DNA of 42,216 nt, from assembly GCA_027356255.1 (NCBI GenBank), contig DAIEGL010000265.1, positions 1 to 42,216 on the forward strand, written 5' to 3'. Shown in pieces: positions 26,513 through 34,315 of this stretch. Every line of letters starts with the position of its first letter. The stretch's first letter is position 1. This DNA is from Geobacter sp. (GTDB lineage Bacteria; Desulfobacterota; Desulfuromonadia; Geobacterales; Geobacteraceae). Below the pieces are notes generated by a model. The model was not told the origin of the DNA. It was given only the letters and a program-made list of their open reading frames with translations, and did no database searches. The translations under genes were made by a program, and so were the position numbers.

Positions 26513-26549
26513 GGCGCCCAGGCCTGTCGTTTCGGGCCGGCGCCTTTTG
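26513..26549 (+). terminator. Possible terminator or attenuator after the motE-like gene
   Basis: GGCGCC (26513-26518) pairs with GGCGCC (26539-26544), extended inward by GGCC/GGCC, and is followed by TTTTGT. The stem is strong but the T tract is short, so partial termination ahead of fliK is more likely than a full stop. Confidence 0.5.
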
Positions 26550-26589
26550 TCCCGTTTAACCATCCCACAGAGAAAGGAGGTGAAATACA

Positions 26590-28350
26590 ATGGAAATAAT
26601 GCAATTCATTCCGCAGACCCCCTCCCCGGCCATTCCCGATGCGGGTCTGCTGGTTTCCGACAAGGCGGGAAATGTCCCGAGGCGAACTCCGCCGGTCAGC
26701 AGCGCATTTGCCGCCCTGTTTCGGGAGATGGCGGCGTCATCCCCACCGGGCGTGGCGACGGCGGAGGTCGTCGGCAAAAGCGGCCTGCCGGCGGCAGCAC
26801 AGGACGAAGCGCCAGTTGCAGCGAAGCCTGAAAAAAAGGAGGCGGAAACGGAAGAATCACCATCATCCGCAGCCAATGAATCCCCTTTACCCATGATGCT
26901 TGTGGCCAACGGGATACCGACGCAGATGCAGTCCCGGAATGTTGCCGCACAAGCGGAGCCGGTGGGAACCATGGCCGTTTCCGAAGGGGCTGGTCCCGTG
27001 GCAACGGTTGCGCAGCATGGGGTACTTGTCAAAAACGATGAAGAGATGCTGTCCGCTGTTCTTTCTGCGGCAAAACCGGCATCGCTGACCCCGCAACCGG
27101 CAATGGCAACCAGGGATGCGTCTTCCGCCAATCTGCAACAGCAGTCGAATCACGTGCCGGCAGCCGCCCAGCCGCTCGTGGTTGCTCCGCCTCAGGTGGG
27201 AGACAACCAGGGATTGCCGGACACCGTTCATTCTCCGGCAAAACCGGACGTTGCCCCGGCCATTTTGTCAAAGGGCGGAAATGCACCCCCCGGGGCCGGT
27301 GAATCCCTTGCCGGCGATGCAAAGCTGCAGGACCTCTCAGGCAACCGCCCGCCGTTACCAGAAACGGTTCAGGTTGTTGCATCACTTGCTGAAACGACCT
27401 CTCCGCAACAGGTCAATGTCGATGCAGCCGGCCAGACTCCACCGTCACAAACAACCGTGACGGCCACTCCGGCGCAACCGACGGTCGCTCCCGCCCTTCA
27501 GGACATGGGGGGGGATGCCGGTAAGGTTCAGATGCCGGCAATCACCGCATCGTCGGTTACGAAGGAGCCGGAGGCAAACCAGCAGCAGCTGGCGATCCAA
27601 TCCCGCCCCGCAACCGTCACCACCGCAAAGTCGGCGCAGGAAAAGGGCGTCCATCAGGTGCGTAACGACCTGCAGGGGGCGGCCGAACTGCCTGAAGCGA
27701 AAAAAGCGGACTCTACCGCCACTGCGCCTGACCCTGCCAAGGTAGAGATCGTTTTTCAGGAGCCGTCTTCCCGTAAAGAGTTTTCCGAGGGGGAGAACAA
27801 GGGCGGCTCCGGCATGAATGAAAAAATGCCGGGGACTCTCCATAACGGCGCCGTTACGGATGCACCGAAGAACTTCGCCGTTCCCGAGCCTCAGCCGAAA
27901 ACGGAAGCGGCGAGGAGTGCATTGTCGGAAAGCATCATGACCCAGGTAAAGGAGGGGTTGGCGGCCCACGATGCAAAGGGGCAGAATCATATCACCATTT
28001 CGCTCAAGCCTGCTGAACTGGGAGAACTGAAGATCAACGTCAGCATGGTGGACCATCGGCTGAAGGTCGAGGTCGTGGCGGAAAACCGGATGGTGAAGGA
28101 CGTCCTCATGGGGAACCTGGACACCCTTAAGGAAAACCTCTCCAGGCAGAACCTCACCATGGACAGGTTTGATGTCCAGACCGGCGTCGGGCATGGCTTC
28201 AACCAGTCGTTCGGGGACGAAAAATGGGCCCCACTGAACCAGTCCTACAAAAACTTCACCAGCATGACGGGACCGGTCGATGAGGGTGAGGAGCAGGGCG
28301 CAGGCTATTTGACTGCGGCAACCAACTCACTGGTGGATGTGAGATTTTAA
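26590..28350 (+). CDS. fliK: Flagellar hook-length control protein FliK
   Basis: FliK is a secreted ruler that stops hook growth and switches export specificity. The 586-residue protein has the expected build. A long low-complexity N-terminal and middle part, rich in Ala, Pro, Gln and Thr, is followed by a conserved C-terminal domain at about residues 440-535. That domain includes HITISLKPAELGELKINVSM and VVAENRMVKDVLMGNLDTLKENL. The ATG at 26590 is preceded by an excellent AGAAAGGAGGTGA ribosome site, one of the best in the window. It is followed within 20 bases by flgD. Confidence 0.92.
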   Translation: MEIMQFIPQTPSPAIPDAGLLVSDKAGNVPRRTPPVSSAFAALFREMAASSPPGVATAEVVGKSGLPAAAQDEAPVAAKPEKKEAETEESPSSAANESPLPMMLVANGIPTQMQSRNVAAQAEPVGTMAVSEGAGPVATVAQHGVLVKNDEEMLSAVLSAAKPASLTPQPAMATRDASSANLQQQSNHVPAAAQPLVVAPPQVGDNQGLPDTVHSPAKPDVAPAILSKGGNAPPGAGESLAGDAKLQDLSGNRPPLPETVQVVASLAETTSPQQVNVDAAGQTPPSQTTVTATPAQPTVAPALQDMGGDAGKVQMPAITASSVTKEPEANQQQLAIQSRPATVTTAKSAQEKGVHQVRNDLQGAAELPEAKKADSTATAPDPAKVEIVFQEPSSRKEFSEGENKGGSGMNEKMPGTLHNGAVTDAPKNFAVPEPQPKTEAARSALSESIMTQVKEGLAAHDAKGQNHITISLKPAELGELKINVSMVDHRLKVEVVAENRMVKDVLMGNLDTLKENLSRQNLTMDRFDVQTGVGHGFNQSFGDEKWAPLNQSYKNFTSMTGPVDEGEEQGAGYLTAATNSLVDVRF

Positions 28351-28368
28351 GAAAGGGAGGTGATAGTC

Positions 28369-29034
28369 ATGATCAATTCAGTTACAGCCACGACCGATAC
28401 CACCGCTGCGGCGGCTGCAATGAAAAAGGCCACCGGCCTGAACTCGGACGACTTTCTCAAGCTGTTCATAACCCAGCTGCAAAACCAGGACCCCCTGAAT
28501 CCCCAGGACAGTTCCCAGTTCATCGCCCAGCTGGCCCAGCTCACCCAGGTGGAGCAGTCTTACAATACCAACACCAACCTGCAGAATCTCTTGAATCAGG
28601 GAAACAACTCGACGGCGCTGTCCGCCGTGTCTTTCATCGGCAAGGAGGTTGTTGCACCGGGGACGCAGGTCAGCCTTCAGTCCGGCACTCCGACGGAGGT
28701 CAACTACAGGCTCCCTTCAGCGGCGCAGAGCGTAAGCCTCTCGATCACGGATTCAAGCGGTGCCGTGGTGAAGACCCTTGCCCTGGGGCAGACGGCGGCG
28801 GGAGACGGCTCCATCGCCTGGGACGGCACTGACAACAGGGGGGCGCAACTGCCGGCGGGCACCTACAACGTTGCCGTGACCGGTGCCAACGCGGACGGCT
28901 CCACCTTTGCCGGCACGGCGCTCGTCAAGGGGAAGGTTGACGGCGTCGATATGGAAGGGACGAGCCCAAGCCTGACCATAGGTTCGCTGCAGGTACCGAT
29001 TACCAGCGTCCTCAGCGTGAAAGGGGTGGTGTAA
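28369..29034 (+). CDS. flgD: Flagellar hook assembly (capping) protein FlgD
   Basis: FlgD is the hook cap that guides FlgE polymerisation. The 221-residue protein has the N-terminal motif SDDFLKLFITQLQNQDPLNPQDSSQFIAQLAQLTQVEQ and a C-terminal FlgD Ig-like/Tudor region with SLSITDSSGAVVKTLALGQ and WDGTDNRGAQLPAGTYNV. I chose ATG 28369 over GTG 28360 because AAGGGAGGTGAT lies directly upstream and would overlap the GTG. Its stop abuts the next GTG start. Confidence 0.96.
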   Translation: MINSVTATTDTTAAAAAMKKATGLNSDDFLKLFITQLQNQDPLNPQDSSQFIAQLAQLTQVEQSYNTNTNLQNLLNQGNNSTALSAVSFIGKEVVAPGTQVSLQSGTPTEVNYRLPSAAQSVSLSITDSSGAVVKTLALGQTAAGDGSIAWDGTDNRGAQLPAGTYNVAVTGANADGSTFAGTALVKGKVDGVDMEGTSPSLTIGSLQVPITSVLSVKGVV

Positions 29035-29421
29035 GTGATCGACAGCATATTTTTCCCGCAGCCGATCCAGACTCCGACCCGCCAGACCCCGACAAAGCCG
29101 CAGGAAAGGGCGGTAGGCGGCGATTCGCCGTTTGCCAGGGTCCTTGAGAACAAGCTGCCGCATCAGGCGGTCCGATTTTCCCAACACGCCCAGGAGAGAC
29201 TGAAGGCGCGGGGGATAAACCTGACCGAAACGGACATGAAAAAGCTCGCGGGGGCGGTCGACAGCGTCGCGCAAAAGGGGGGGAAGGAGTCCCTGGTCAT
29301 GCTGGGTGATGCGGCTTTCGTGGTGAGTGTCAAAAACCGGACAGTGGTTACGGCCATGGACCGGGCCCACATGCAGGGGAATGTCTTTACCAACATCGAC
29401 TCCGCCGTATTTCTAAAATGA
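29035..29421 (+). CDS. TIGR02530-type flagellar operon protein
   Basis: This 128-residue protein resembles the small conserved flagellar operon protein (TIGR02530) found between flgD and flgE. Diagnostic is VRFSQHAQERLKARGINLTETDMKKLAGAVDSVAQKGGKESLVMLGDAAFVVSVKNRTVVTAM. The N-terminal 30 residues are variable and Pro/Thr-rich. Function is not established. It starts with GTG immediately at the flgD stop (TAAGTG). The gap that follows contains a heptamer array and two hairpins before flgE. Confidence 0.87.
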   Translation: MIDSIFFPQPIQTPTRQTPTKPQERAVGGDSPFARVLENKLPHQAVRFSQHAQERLKARGINLTETDMKKLAGAVDSVAQKGGKESLVMLGDAAFVVSVKNRTVVTAMDRAHMQGNVFTNIDSAVFLK

Positions 29422-29447
29422 AGCTGTTCGACGTTCCATCAATTAAA

Positions 29448-29482
29448 CCTCGAACCTCGAACTTCGAACCTCAAACCTCGAA
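29448..29482 (+). repeat. Heptamer repeat array (CCTCGAA)n before flgE
   Basis: Five tandem 7-base units: CCTCGAA, CCTCGAA, CTTCGAA, CCTCAAA, CCTCGAA. The same heptamer occurs in a longer array between fliP and fliQ in this window. Unit length not divisible by three and location in a gap imply non-coding, slippage-prone DNA. Confidence 0.88.
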
Positions 29483-29489
29483 CTTTTAA

Positions 29490-29541
29490 CGGGCTGGACC
29501 TCCGGGAGGAAGCCCGCGGACACCGACCGACAGAGGTGTCC
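29490..29541 (+). other. Two adjacent hairpins in the flgE leader
   Basis: CGGGCT (29490-29495) pairs with AGCCCG (29511-29516) with an inner CCTC/GAGG stem, and GGACACC (29518-29524) pairs with GGTGTCC (29535-29541). No T tract follows. They lie 32 bases ahead of flgE and just ahead of its AAGGAGG site (29562-29568), so they could stabilise the abundant hook-protein mRNA or control its translation. Confidence 0.5.
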
Positions 29542-29572
29542 GACAACAAGCAGGCAAATAAGGAGGCAACAA

Positions 29573-30817
29573 ATGAGTATTACAGGTGCGATGTATACCG
29601 GCGTAAGCGGTCTCTTGAACAACGGCGAGGCCATGAACGTCATCGGCAACAACATATCCAACGTCAATACCGTCGGTTTCAAGTACGGCAGGACGATCTT
29701 TTCGGACATGCTTTCCGCAAACATCGGCAATGATTCGCAGGTCGGCCGCGGGGTGCAGATGCAGAAGGTGGAAAACGTTTTCACTTCGACCTCTTTCGAG
29801 ACTACGGAAAACGTGACCGACCTGGGTATCCAGGGGAACAGCTTCTTTGCCCTGAAGCCGCCGACGACGGCGTCACCGGTGACCGCCCAGAATACCGCCC
29901 TTCTGAGCCGGGCGGGGGACTTCCACGTGGATCAGAACCTGACCATGGTAAATCCCGACGGGTACCAGGTGCTGGATACGCAGGGGAACCCGATAAAATT
30001 CAGCGACAACGCTGCTGCCATCGCCGCATCGGCCACCGCATACAATGCCGGTGCCACGGTCGCTCCGGCCGTCGCCGCAATCACAGCCGACATAGCGACG
30101 GCCCAGGCGGCCGTGACGGCAATGCCGGCCGGAGCTGCCCAAACGGCCGCCCAGGCCCTGGTCACTGCGGCCACAAACGCCAATACCGCTGCCACCAACG
30201 CGAACAAGGCGTTTGCAGCTTCTCCGTCCGCAACCACCGCCCAGGCGGCGAACACGGCCCTTGCCCTCTCCTACGCGGCGCTCCAGGCCGCGGCTTCTGC
30301 AGCCGGCGGGACGTCAACAGCCGGTTCCGCCGCTGCGGTCAATACAGACACGACGGCTTATGCGAACGTGACCACGGAAACGGGGAAAGCCTTTGCAAAG
30401 GTCGTCAAGGTGGAGCCGAACGGGTTGATCAGCTATCTCGGCCAGGACGGCATTACCACCATGTATTACAACACCAGCGGGGCGGTCGGCATCCCCACGA
30501 CCCCCGCCAATGCCCTGAGCGTGCAGAAACTCGCCGTGGTCACTGCGGCTGATGTCACGGGCCTGGAGAAGACCGGCGGCTCGCTGTACAAGGCGACCGG
30601 TTCGTCCGGGGTTTCCGCTGCCGCCTTCTCCCTGGCAAGCAATCAGCCGAACGGGACCAGTGAAAAAATCCTCTCCAACTCCCTGGAACAGAGCAACGTG
30701 GACATGGCGAGCCAGTTCGTCAAGATGATCACCACCCAGCGGGCCTATTCGGCAAACTCGAAGACCATCACCACCGCAGATGAAATGACCCAGGACATAC
30801 TGAACCTGAAACGCTGA
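29573..30817 (+). CDS. flgE: Flagellar hook protein FlgE with alanine-rich middle
   Basis: FlgE is the hook subunit. The 414-residue protein has the family N-terminus (MYTGVSGLLNNGEAMNVIGNNISNVNTVGFK) and the canonical C-terminus (SNVDMASQFVKMITTQRAYSANSKTITTADEM). Between them, residues ~145-255 are replaced by an Ala/Thr/Asn-rich stretch with a helical, low-complexity look (runs such as AAQTAAQALVTAATNANTAATNA). The usual hook D2 region is beta-rich. The ATG follows AAGGAGG. Length is near the family norm, so this looks like domain replacement, not addition. Confidence 0.93.
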   Translation: MSITGAMYTGVSGLLNNGEAMNVIGNNISNVNTVGFKYGRTIFSDMLSANIGNDSQVGRGVQMQKVENVFTSTSFETTENVTDLGIQGNSFFALKPPTTASPVTAQNTALLSRAGDFHVDQNLTMVNPDGYQVLDTQGNPIKFSDNAAAIAASATAYNAGATVAPAVAAITADIATAQAAVTAMPAGAAQTAAQALVTAATNANTAATNANKAFAASPSATTAQAANTALALSYAALQAAASAAGGTSTAGSAAAVNTDTTAYANVTTETGKAFAKVVKVEPNGLISYLGQDGITTMYYNTSGAVGIPTTPANALSVQKLAVVTAADVTGLEKTGGSLYKATGSSGVSAAAFSLASNQPNGTSEKILSNSLEQSNVDMASQFVKMITTQRAYSANSKTITTADEMTQDILNLKR

Positions 30818-30821
30818 CAAT

Positions 30822-30863
30822 GGGAGGGAGGGTCGGGAATGAAGCCCCGCCCCTCCCGCTCCC
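30822..30863 (+). terminator. GC-rich dyad after flgE
   Basis: GGGAG..GGAGGG..CGGG and CCCG..CCCTCC..CTCCC pair into a long imperfect stem around an AATGAAG-type loop, 4 bases after the flgE stop. No T tract follows; it may be an mRNA-end structure or a weak terminator between the flgE transcript and the sigma-54-driven fliL operon. Confidence 0.45.
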
Positions 30864-31038
30864 GGTAGCCAAGTCAAAACCTTGACCCCCTCCTTCAAAA
30901 TCTTCGTCCGAATTTCCCCCCCCTTAACCGATTTCATCTTGTTGCCGACCCGGTCTATCCCGTGCAAAAGTCTGCCAGTCCTGTTGTTGGAGGTGGAGAC
31001 ACGATTTCTGCCCATAACAAAATTATGACAACTGCTAC

Positions 31039-31054
31039 TGGCATCCCGGTTGCA
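31039..31054 (+). promoter_or_regulatory. Sigma-54 promoter of the fliL operon
   Basis: TGGCATCCCGGTTGCA at 31039-31054 keeps -24 GG and -12 GC at 10-base spacing and the TTGCA ending. It lies about 58 bases ahead of the fliL start, within a 294-base gap after flgE that otherwise holds only the GC dyad and a C-rich stretch. Confidence 0.8.
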
Positions 31055-31111
31055 ATAAGGTGGTGGCAGAAGAAAACTGACCGATATTACGGGAGAAAAG
31101 GAGATATCCGG

Positions 31112-31615
31112 ATGGCCGAGCAAGTCAAGGACGAGAATTCCCACAACGACAAGAACAAACTTATCATAATCATTGGGGGCGCAATTATTGCCGTCCTGGT
31201 AATAGCCGTTGTCGTCCTGCTGATGGGGAGAGACGGGAAAGCGGAGAAGGTGACGAAGGCCCCTGAAGCGAAGTCGGAAAAAAAGGGGGAAGGAGGAGAG
31301 AAGGGTGGAGGGAGCTCCACCGTCTATCCGCTCGACCCGTTTATCGTCAACATCTATGACGGTCAGGAAATCCGCTATCTGAAGGTAAAGGTGGAGTTCG
31401 AGATGGCCGGGCCGGAGGTCAAGTCGGAAATCGACGCCCGCCAGGCCGCGCTGCGTGACGCCATCCTGGTGCTTCTGACCACCAAGAGCATGCGGGAGAT
31501 CCAGGACCTCCAGGGCAAGAACCAACTGCGGGACGAGATCCTGGCCACAACCGGCAAGATCCTCTCCGCCGGAAAGGTGACGAAAGTCTACTTCACCGAT
31601 TTCGTGGTGCAGTAA
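31112..31615 (+). CDS. fliL: Flagellar basal-body associated protein FliL
   Basis: FliL is a single-pass inner-membrane protein that supports stator function. The 167-residue protein has a short cytoplasmic N-terminus and one transmembrane helix (about residues 16-36, LIIIIGGAIIAVLVIAVVVL). A Lys/Glu/Gly-rich linker leads to the periplasmic domain with VYPLDPFIVNIYDGQEIRYLKVKVEFEM and ending KVTKVYFTDFVVQ. ATG 31112 follows AAAAGGAGA; an in-frame upstream GTG at 30962 lies before the sigma-54 promoter and is rejected. Confidence 0.95.
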   Translation: MAEQVKDENSHNDKNKLIIIIGGAIIAVLVIAVVVLLMGRDGKAEKVTKAPEAKSEKKGEGGEKGGGSSTVYPLDPFIVNIYDGQEIRYLKVKVEFEMAGPEVKSEIDARQAALRDAILVLLTTKSMREIQDLQGKNQLRDEILATTGKILSAGKVTKVYFTDFVVQ

Positions 31616-31626
31616 GGGTGGCCGTG

Positions 31627-32613
31627 ATGGAAAAGATTCTCACCAAAGACGAGATAGAGGCGCTCCTGAGCGCGGTCTTCGACGGAAGCATCGAGCCGGC
31701 GAAGGAACTGGCCAAGGCTTCGGGCCAGGCAAGCGCCTATGACCTCTTCAACACGGAGGCGCACAAGAGTTTCGTCCCGAACCTGGACATCATCTATGAC
31801 GGGTTCATCCGCTACAACCGGGTCACCATGTCCAATCGTCTCGGCAAGATGGTGGAGATAAAAAAAGAGGGGGCGCATACCTACAAGTTTGACGACTTTC
31901 TCCAGGTCCTTCCTTCGCCCGTATGCATGGCCATCTACAAGATCGAGCCCCTGAAGGGGGCGGCGCTCATCGCCCTGGACAACACCCTGGTCTTCACCAT
32001 CGTGGACAGCATCCTCGGCGGCACCGGCGCCCCGAACATCCCGAACAACAACCGGTTGTTCACCCCCATCGAACTGCGGCTGATGGAAAAGATCGTCAAG
32101 GATGCGCTGGTGGACATGGAGAAGGCGTGGGCGCCGCTTTTGGCGGTGAAGATGAACCTCTTGCGCATGGAGATGAACCCGAGGCTCGTGAACATCGTCC
32201 CATCGGAGTACCAGGTGGTGACCATGTCGCTGAAGATACAGATCGAGGAGACCGTCGGGACGATGATCCTCGCCGTCCCCTACATGACCATCGAGCCGGT
32301 GCGCGACAAGCTGAAGAGCGGCATGCAGATCGACATGATGGCCGTGGATCCGCAGTGGTCCTACCGCCTGTCGGAAGAGCTGGCGGAGGCGCCGCTGGAA
32401 ATATCGGTTGAAATGGGCAATTCGGTGATAACCCTCGAAGAGCTTTTGAACCTCGCACCGGGAGACACCATCATGTTGAACAACCGTACCAGGGGCGAAC
32501 TGCTGATAAAGGTGGGGGGGGTCAACAAGTTCATGGGGGTGCCGGGAGTGCGGGACGGCAACAAGGCGGTGAAGATATGCCGAATTCTGCAGGGAGGGGC
32601 GAACGGTGACTGA
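31627..32613 (+). CDS. fliM: Flagellar motor switch protein FliM
   Basis: FliM is a C-ring protein that receives CheY-P and sets rotation direction. The 328-residue protein has the N-terminal CheY-P-binding motif (ILTKDEIEALLSAV). A CheC-like middle domain with the GGTG loop (SILGGTGAPN) and the C-terminal SpoA/FliN-like domain (PLEISVEMGNSVITLEELLNLAPGDTI) follow. ATG 31627 is the natural start; a GTG at 31618 adds three residues. It overlaps fliN by 8 bases. Confidence 0.97.
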   Translation: MEKILTKDEIEALLSAVFDGSIEPAKELAKASGQASAYDLFNTEAHKSFVPNLDIIYDGFIRYNRVTMSNRLGKMVEIKKEGAHTYKFDDFLQVLPSPVCMAIYKIEPLKGAALIALDNTLVFTIVDSILGGTGAPNIPNNNRLFTPIELRLMEKIVKDALVDMEKAWAPLLAVKMNLLRMEMNPRLVNIVPSEYQVVTMSLKIQIEETVGTMILAVPYMTIEPVRDKLKSGMQIDMMAVDPQWSYRLSEELAEAPLEISVEMGNSVITLEELLNLAPGDTIMLNNRTRGELLIKVGGVNKFMGVPGVRDGNKAVKICRILQGGANGD

Positions 32614-32914
32614 AAAAACGGACAACGACGAACTCAAAAACAACGGCCCGGAAGCGAAGAACCTGGAGTTCATACTCGATATCCCGTTGCAGCTTACGGT
32701 TGAATTGGGGCGTACCAAGCTCCTGGTGAAGGACATCCTGCAACTGAACCAGGGGGCTGTGGTGGAGCTGTCCAAGCTTGCCGGCGAGCCGCTTGACGTG
32801 TTCGTCAACTCCAAGCTGGTTGCCCGCGGCGAGGCCGTGGTGGTCAACGACAAATTCGGCATCAGACTCGTGGATATAGTCAGTCCCAACGAACGGGTGG
32901 AAAAGGTGTTATGA
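32606..32914 (+). CDS. fliN: Flagellar motor switch protein FliN
   Basis: FliN is the C-ring base protein. The 102-residue protein is a single SpoA domain: FILDIPLQLTVELGRTKLLVKDILQLNQGAVVELSKLAGEPLDVFVNSKLVARGEAVVVNDKFGIRLVDI is broken here only for reference to its start (FILDIPLQLTVELG) and end (VNDKFGIRLVDI). It begins with GTG overlapping the fliM stop, behind CAGGGAGGGGC, and overlaps fliO by 4 bases. Confidence 0.96.
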   Translation: MTEKTDNDELKNNGPEAKNLEFILDIPLQLTVELGRTKLLVKDILQLNQGAVVELSKLAGEPLDVFVNSKLVARGEAVVVNDKFGIRLVDIVSPNERVEKVL

Positions 32915-33399
32915 GACGGAGCGGATTCGCATGGGGGGTGCTTATGACCCCTGTCCCCGCCATGGCTGCGGAGATGGGGGGAAAAGGGGATTTCAGCCTG
33001 GCGGCCGGTTTCGTGCAGATGCTGGCGTCGCTGGCGCTTGTGATCGGGGTCATCTTCCTGGTCTATTACGTCTCCTGCCGCTGGCTCAAGATCACGCCGT
33101 CTGCCGGGGGCGGGTCCCGCTATATCAGGGTGGTCGAGACCCGTTTCCTCGCCCCGAAGAAATCGCTCCTGCTCGTGGAAGTCGCGGGGGAATACCTCCT
33201 CTTAAGCAACAGCGGCGATGCGCTGCAACTCGTCAAGCAGATAGACATGCTGGAGGAGATCGAGGTGGTCGAGGAGAGGATCAGCAGGGCGCAGGTATCC
33301 GCGCAGCTCCGCGACCGGCTCGCGTCCCTGACGGCGCTGTCGCCGTCCCGGTTGATGCGCCTTGTGCCGGTGCAGAAGAAACATGGTGAAGTGCTGTGA
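32911..33399 (+). CDS. fliO: Flagellar biosynthetic protein FliO
   Basis: FliO helps assemble the FliPQR export gate. The 162-residue protein has a signal-like N-terminus, one transmembrane helix (about residues 33-54, VQMLASLALVIGVIFLVYYV) and a cytoplasmic domain starting YIRVVETRFLAPKKSLLLVEV, the recognisable FliO segment. Position between fliN and fliP confirms the call. ATGA overlap with fliN; its end overlaps the GTG of fliP by 4 bases. Confidence 0.9.
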   Translation: MRRSGFAWGVLMTPVPAMAAEMGGKGDFSLAAGFVQMLASLALVIGVIFLVYYVSCRWLKITPSAGGGSRYIRVVETRFLAPKKSLLLVEVAGEYLLLSNSGDALQLVKQIDMLEEIEVVEERISRAQVSAQLRDRLASLTALSPSRLMRLVPVQKKHGEVL

Positions 33400-34151
33400 A
33401 ATACGGAACCTTTTTCAAAACGGCCCTGGTCCTTTTGTGCCTCTTGACCGCTGCCTCGGCATTTGCCGAGCCTCTGGCGCTTCCCACCGTGAGCGTGGGG
33501 GTGGGGAAGGTGTCCAATCCGGCCGACGTGTCGGTGGTCCTCCAGATATTCTTCCTGATGACGGTCCTTTCGCTTGCGCCGGGGCTCCTGATGATGACCA
33601 CATCCTTCACACGCATCGTCGTGGTCCTCTCCTTCCTGCGGAACGCCATGGGAACGCAGCAGGCACCTTCCAACCAGATCATCATCGGCCTGTCGCTCTT
33701 TCTGACCTTTTTCATCATGGCCCCCGTCTGGCAGCAGATCAACACCCAGGCGCTCCAGCCGTACAAGGCGCAGACCATCAGCCAGGACGAGGCCCTGAAA
33801 AGGGCGGTTGCGCCGCTCAGGAAGTTCATGCTCTCGCAGGTGAGGGAAAAGGACCTCGCCCTCTTCCTGAGCCTTTCGAAACTTCCCCGGCCGAGGAATG
33901 CCGATGACATTCCGACCCTGACCCTCATCCCTGCGTACATGGTCAGCGAGCTGAAGACCGCCTTCCAGATCGGCTTCCTGATATTCATCCCCTTTCTGGT
34001 GCTGGACATGGTCGTGGCGTCGGTCCTCATGTCCATGGGGATGATGATGCTCCCGCCGGTCATGATCTCGTTCCCCTTCAAGATCCTCCTCTTTGTCCTG
34101 GTGGACGGGTGGGGGCTCGTCATCGGCTCGCTGGTCAAGAGTTTTGGATAA
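33396..34151 (+). CDS. fliP: Flagellar export gate protein FliP
   Basis: FliP is the main subunit of the type III export gate. The 251-residue protein has a cleavable signal peptide (hydrophobic 5-23, AFAEP) and four membrane helices. Signature blocks are TSFTRIVVVLSFLRNAMGTQ, SNQIIIGLSLFLTFFIM and MVVASVLMSMGMMMLPPVMISFPFK. It starts with GTG overlapping fliO. A 164-base gap of repeats separates it from fliQ, although the fliP, fliQ and fliR products assemble together. Confidence 0.97.
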   Translation: MKYGTFFKTALVLLCLLTAASAFAEPLALPTVSVGVGKVSNPADVSVVLQIFFLMTVLSLAPGLLMMTTSFTRIVVVLSFLRNAMGTQQAPSNQIIIGLSLFLTFFIMAPVWQQINTQALQPYKAQTISQDEALKRAVAPLRKFMLSQVREKDLALFLSLSKLPRPRNADDIPTLTLIPAYMVSELKTAFQIGFLIFIPFLVLDMVVASVLMSMGMMMLPPVMISFPFKILLFVLVDGWGLVIGSLVKSFG

Positions 34152-34156
34152 AGAAA

Positions 34157-34219
34157 GGAACGAGGAACGAGGATAAAGGAACGAGGATAAAGGAACGAGG
34201 ATAAAGGAACGAGGATAAA
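34157..34219 (+). repeat. 14-mer tandem array (GGAACGAGGATAAA)n in the fliP-fliQ gap
   Basis: Four perfect tandem copies of GGAACGAGGATAAA occupy 34164-34219, preceded by a half-unit GGAACGA at 34157. The array starts 6 bases after the fliP stop and is the inverse-complement family of the heptamer array that follows. Confidence 0.92.
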
Positions 34220-34221
34220 TG

Positions 34222-34293
34222 CCTCGAACCTCGCGAACCTCGAACCTCGAACCTCGAACCTCGTTCCTCGAACCTCGTTCCTCGTTCCCCGAA
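34222..34293 (+). repeat. Heptamer array (CCTCGAA/CCTCGTT)n in the fliP-fliQ gap
   Basis: About ten units of CCTCGAA or CCTCGTT (one 9-base variant, one CCCCGAA) fill 34222-34293. CCTCGTTCCTCGTTCC at 34273-34288 is the exact inverse complement of GGAACGAGGAACGAGG at 34157-34172, so the two arrays can fold into one long hairpin between the fliP and fliQ genes. Confidence 0.92.
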
Positions 34294-34315
34294 CCTTATC
34301 TCCGGAGGTTTTTTC

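Noticed and set aside
29421-29573. c-di-GMP (GEMM) riboswitch before flgE
   Set aside because: Two hairpins are present but the conserved GEMM core sequences are not; no known riboswitch consensus was recognised.
34157-34293. CRISPR array
   Set aside because: Units are directly tandem 7- and 14-mers without spacers and there are no cas genes.
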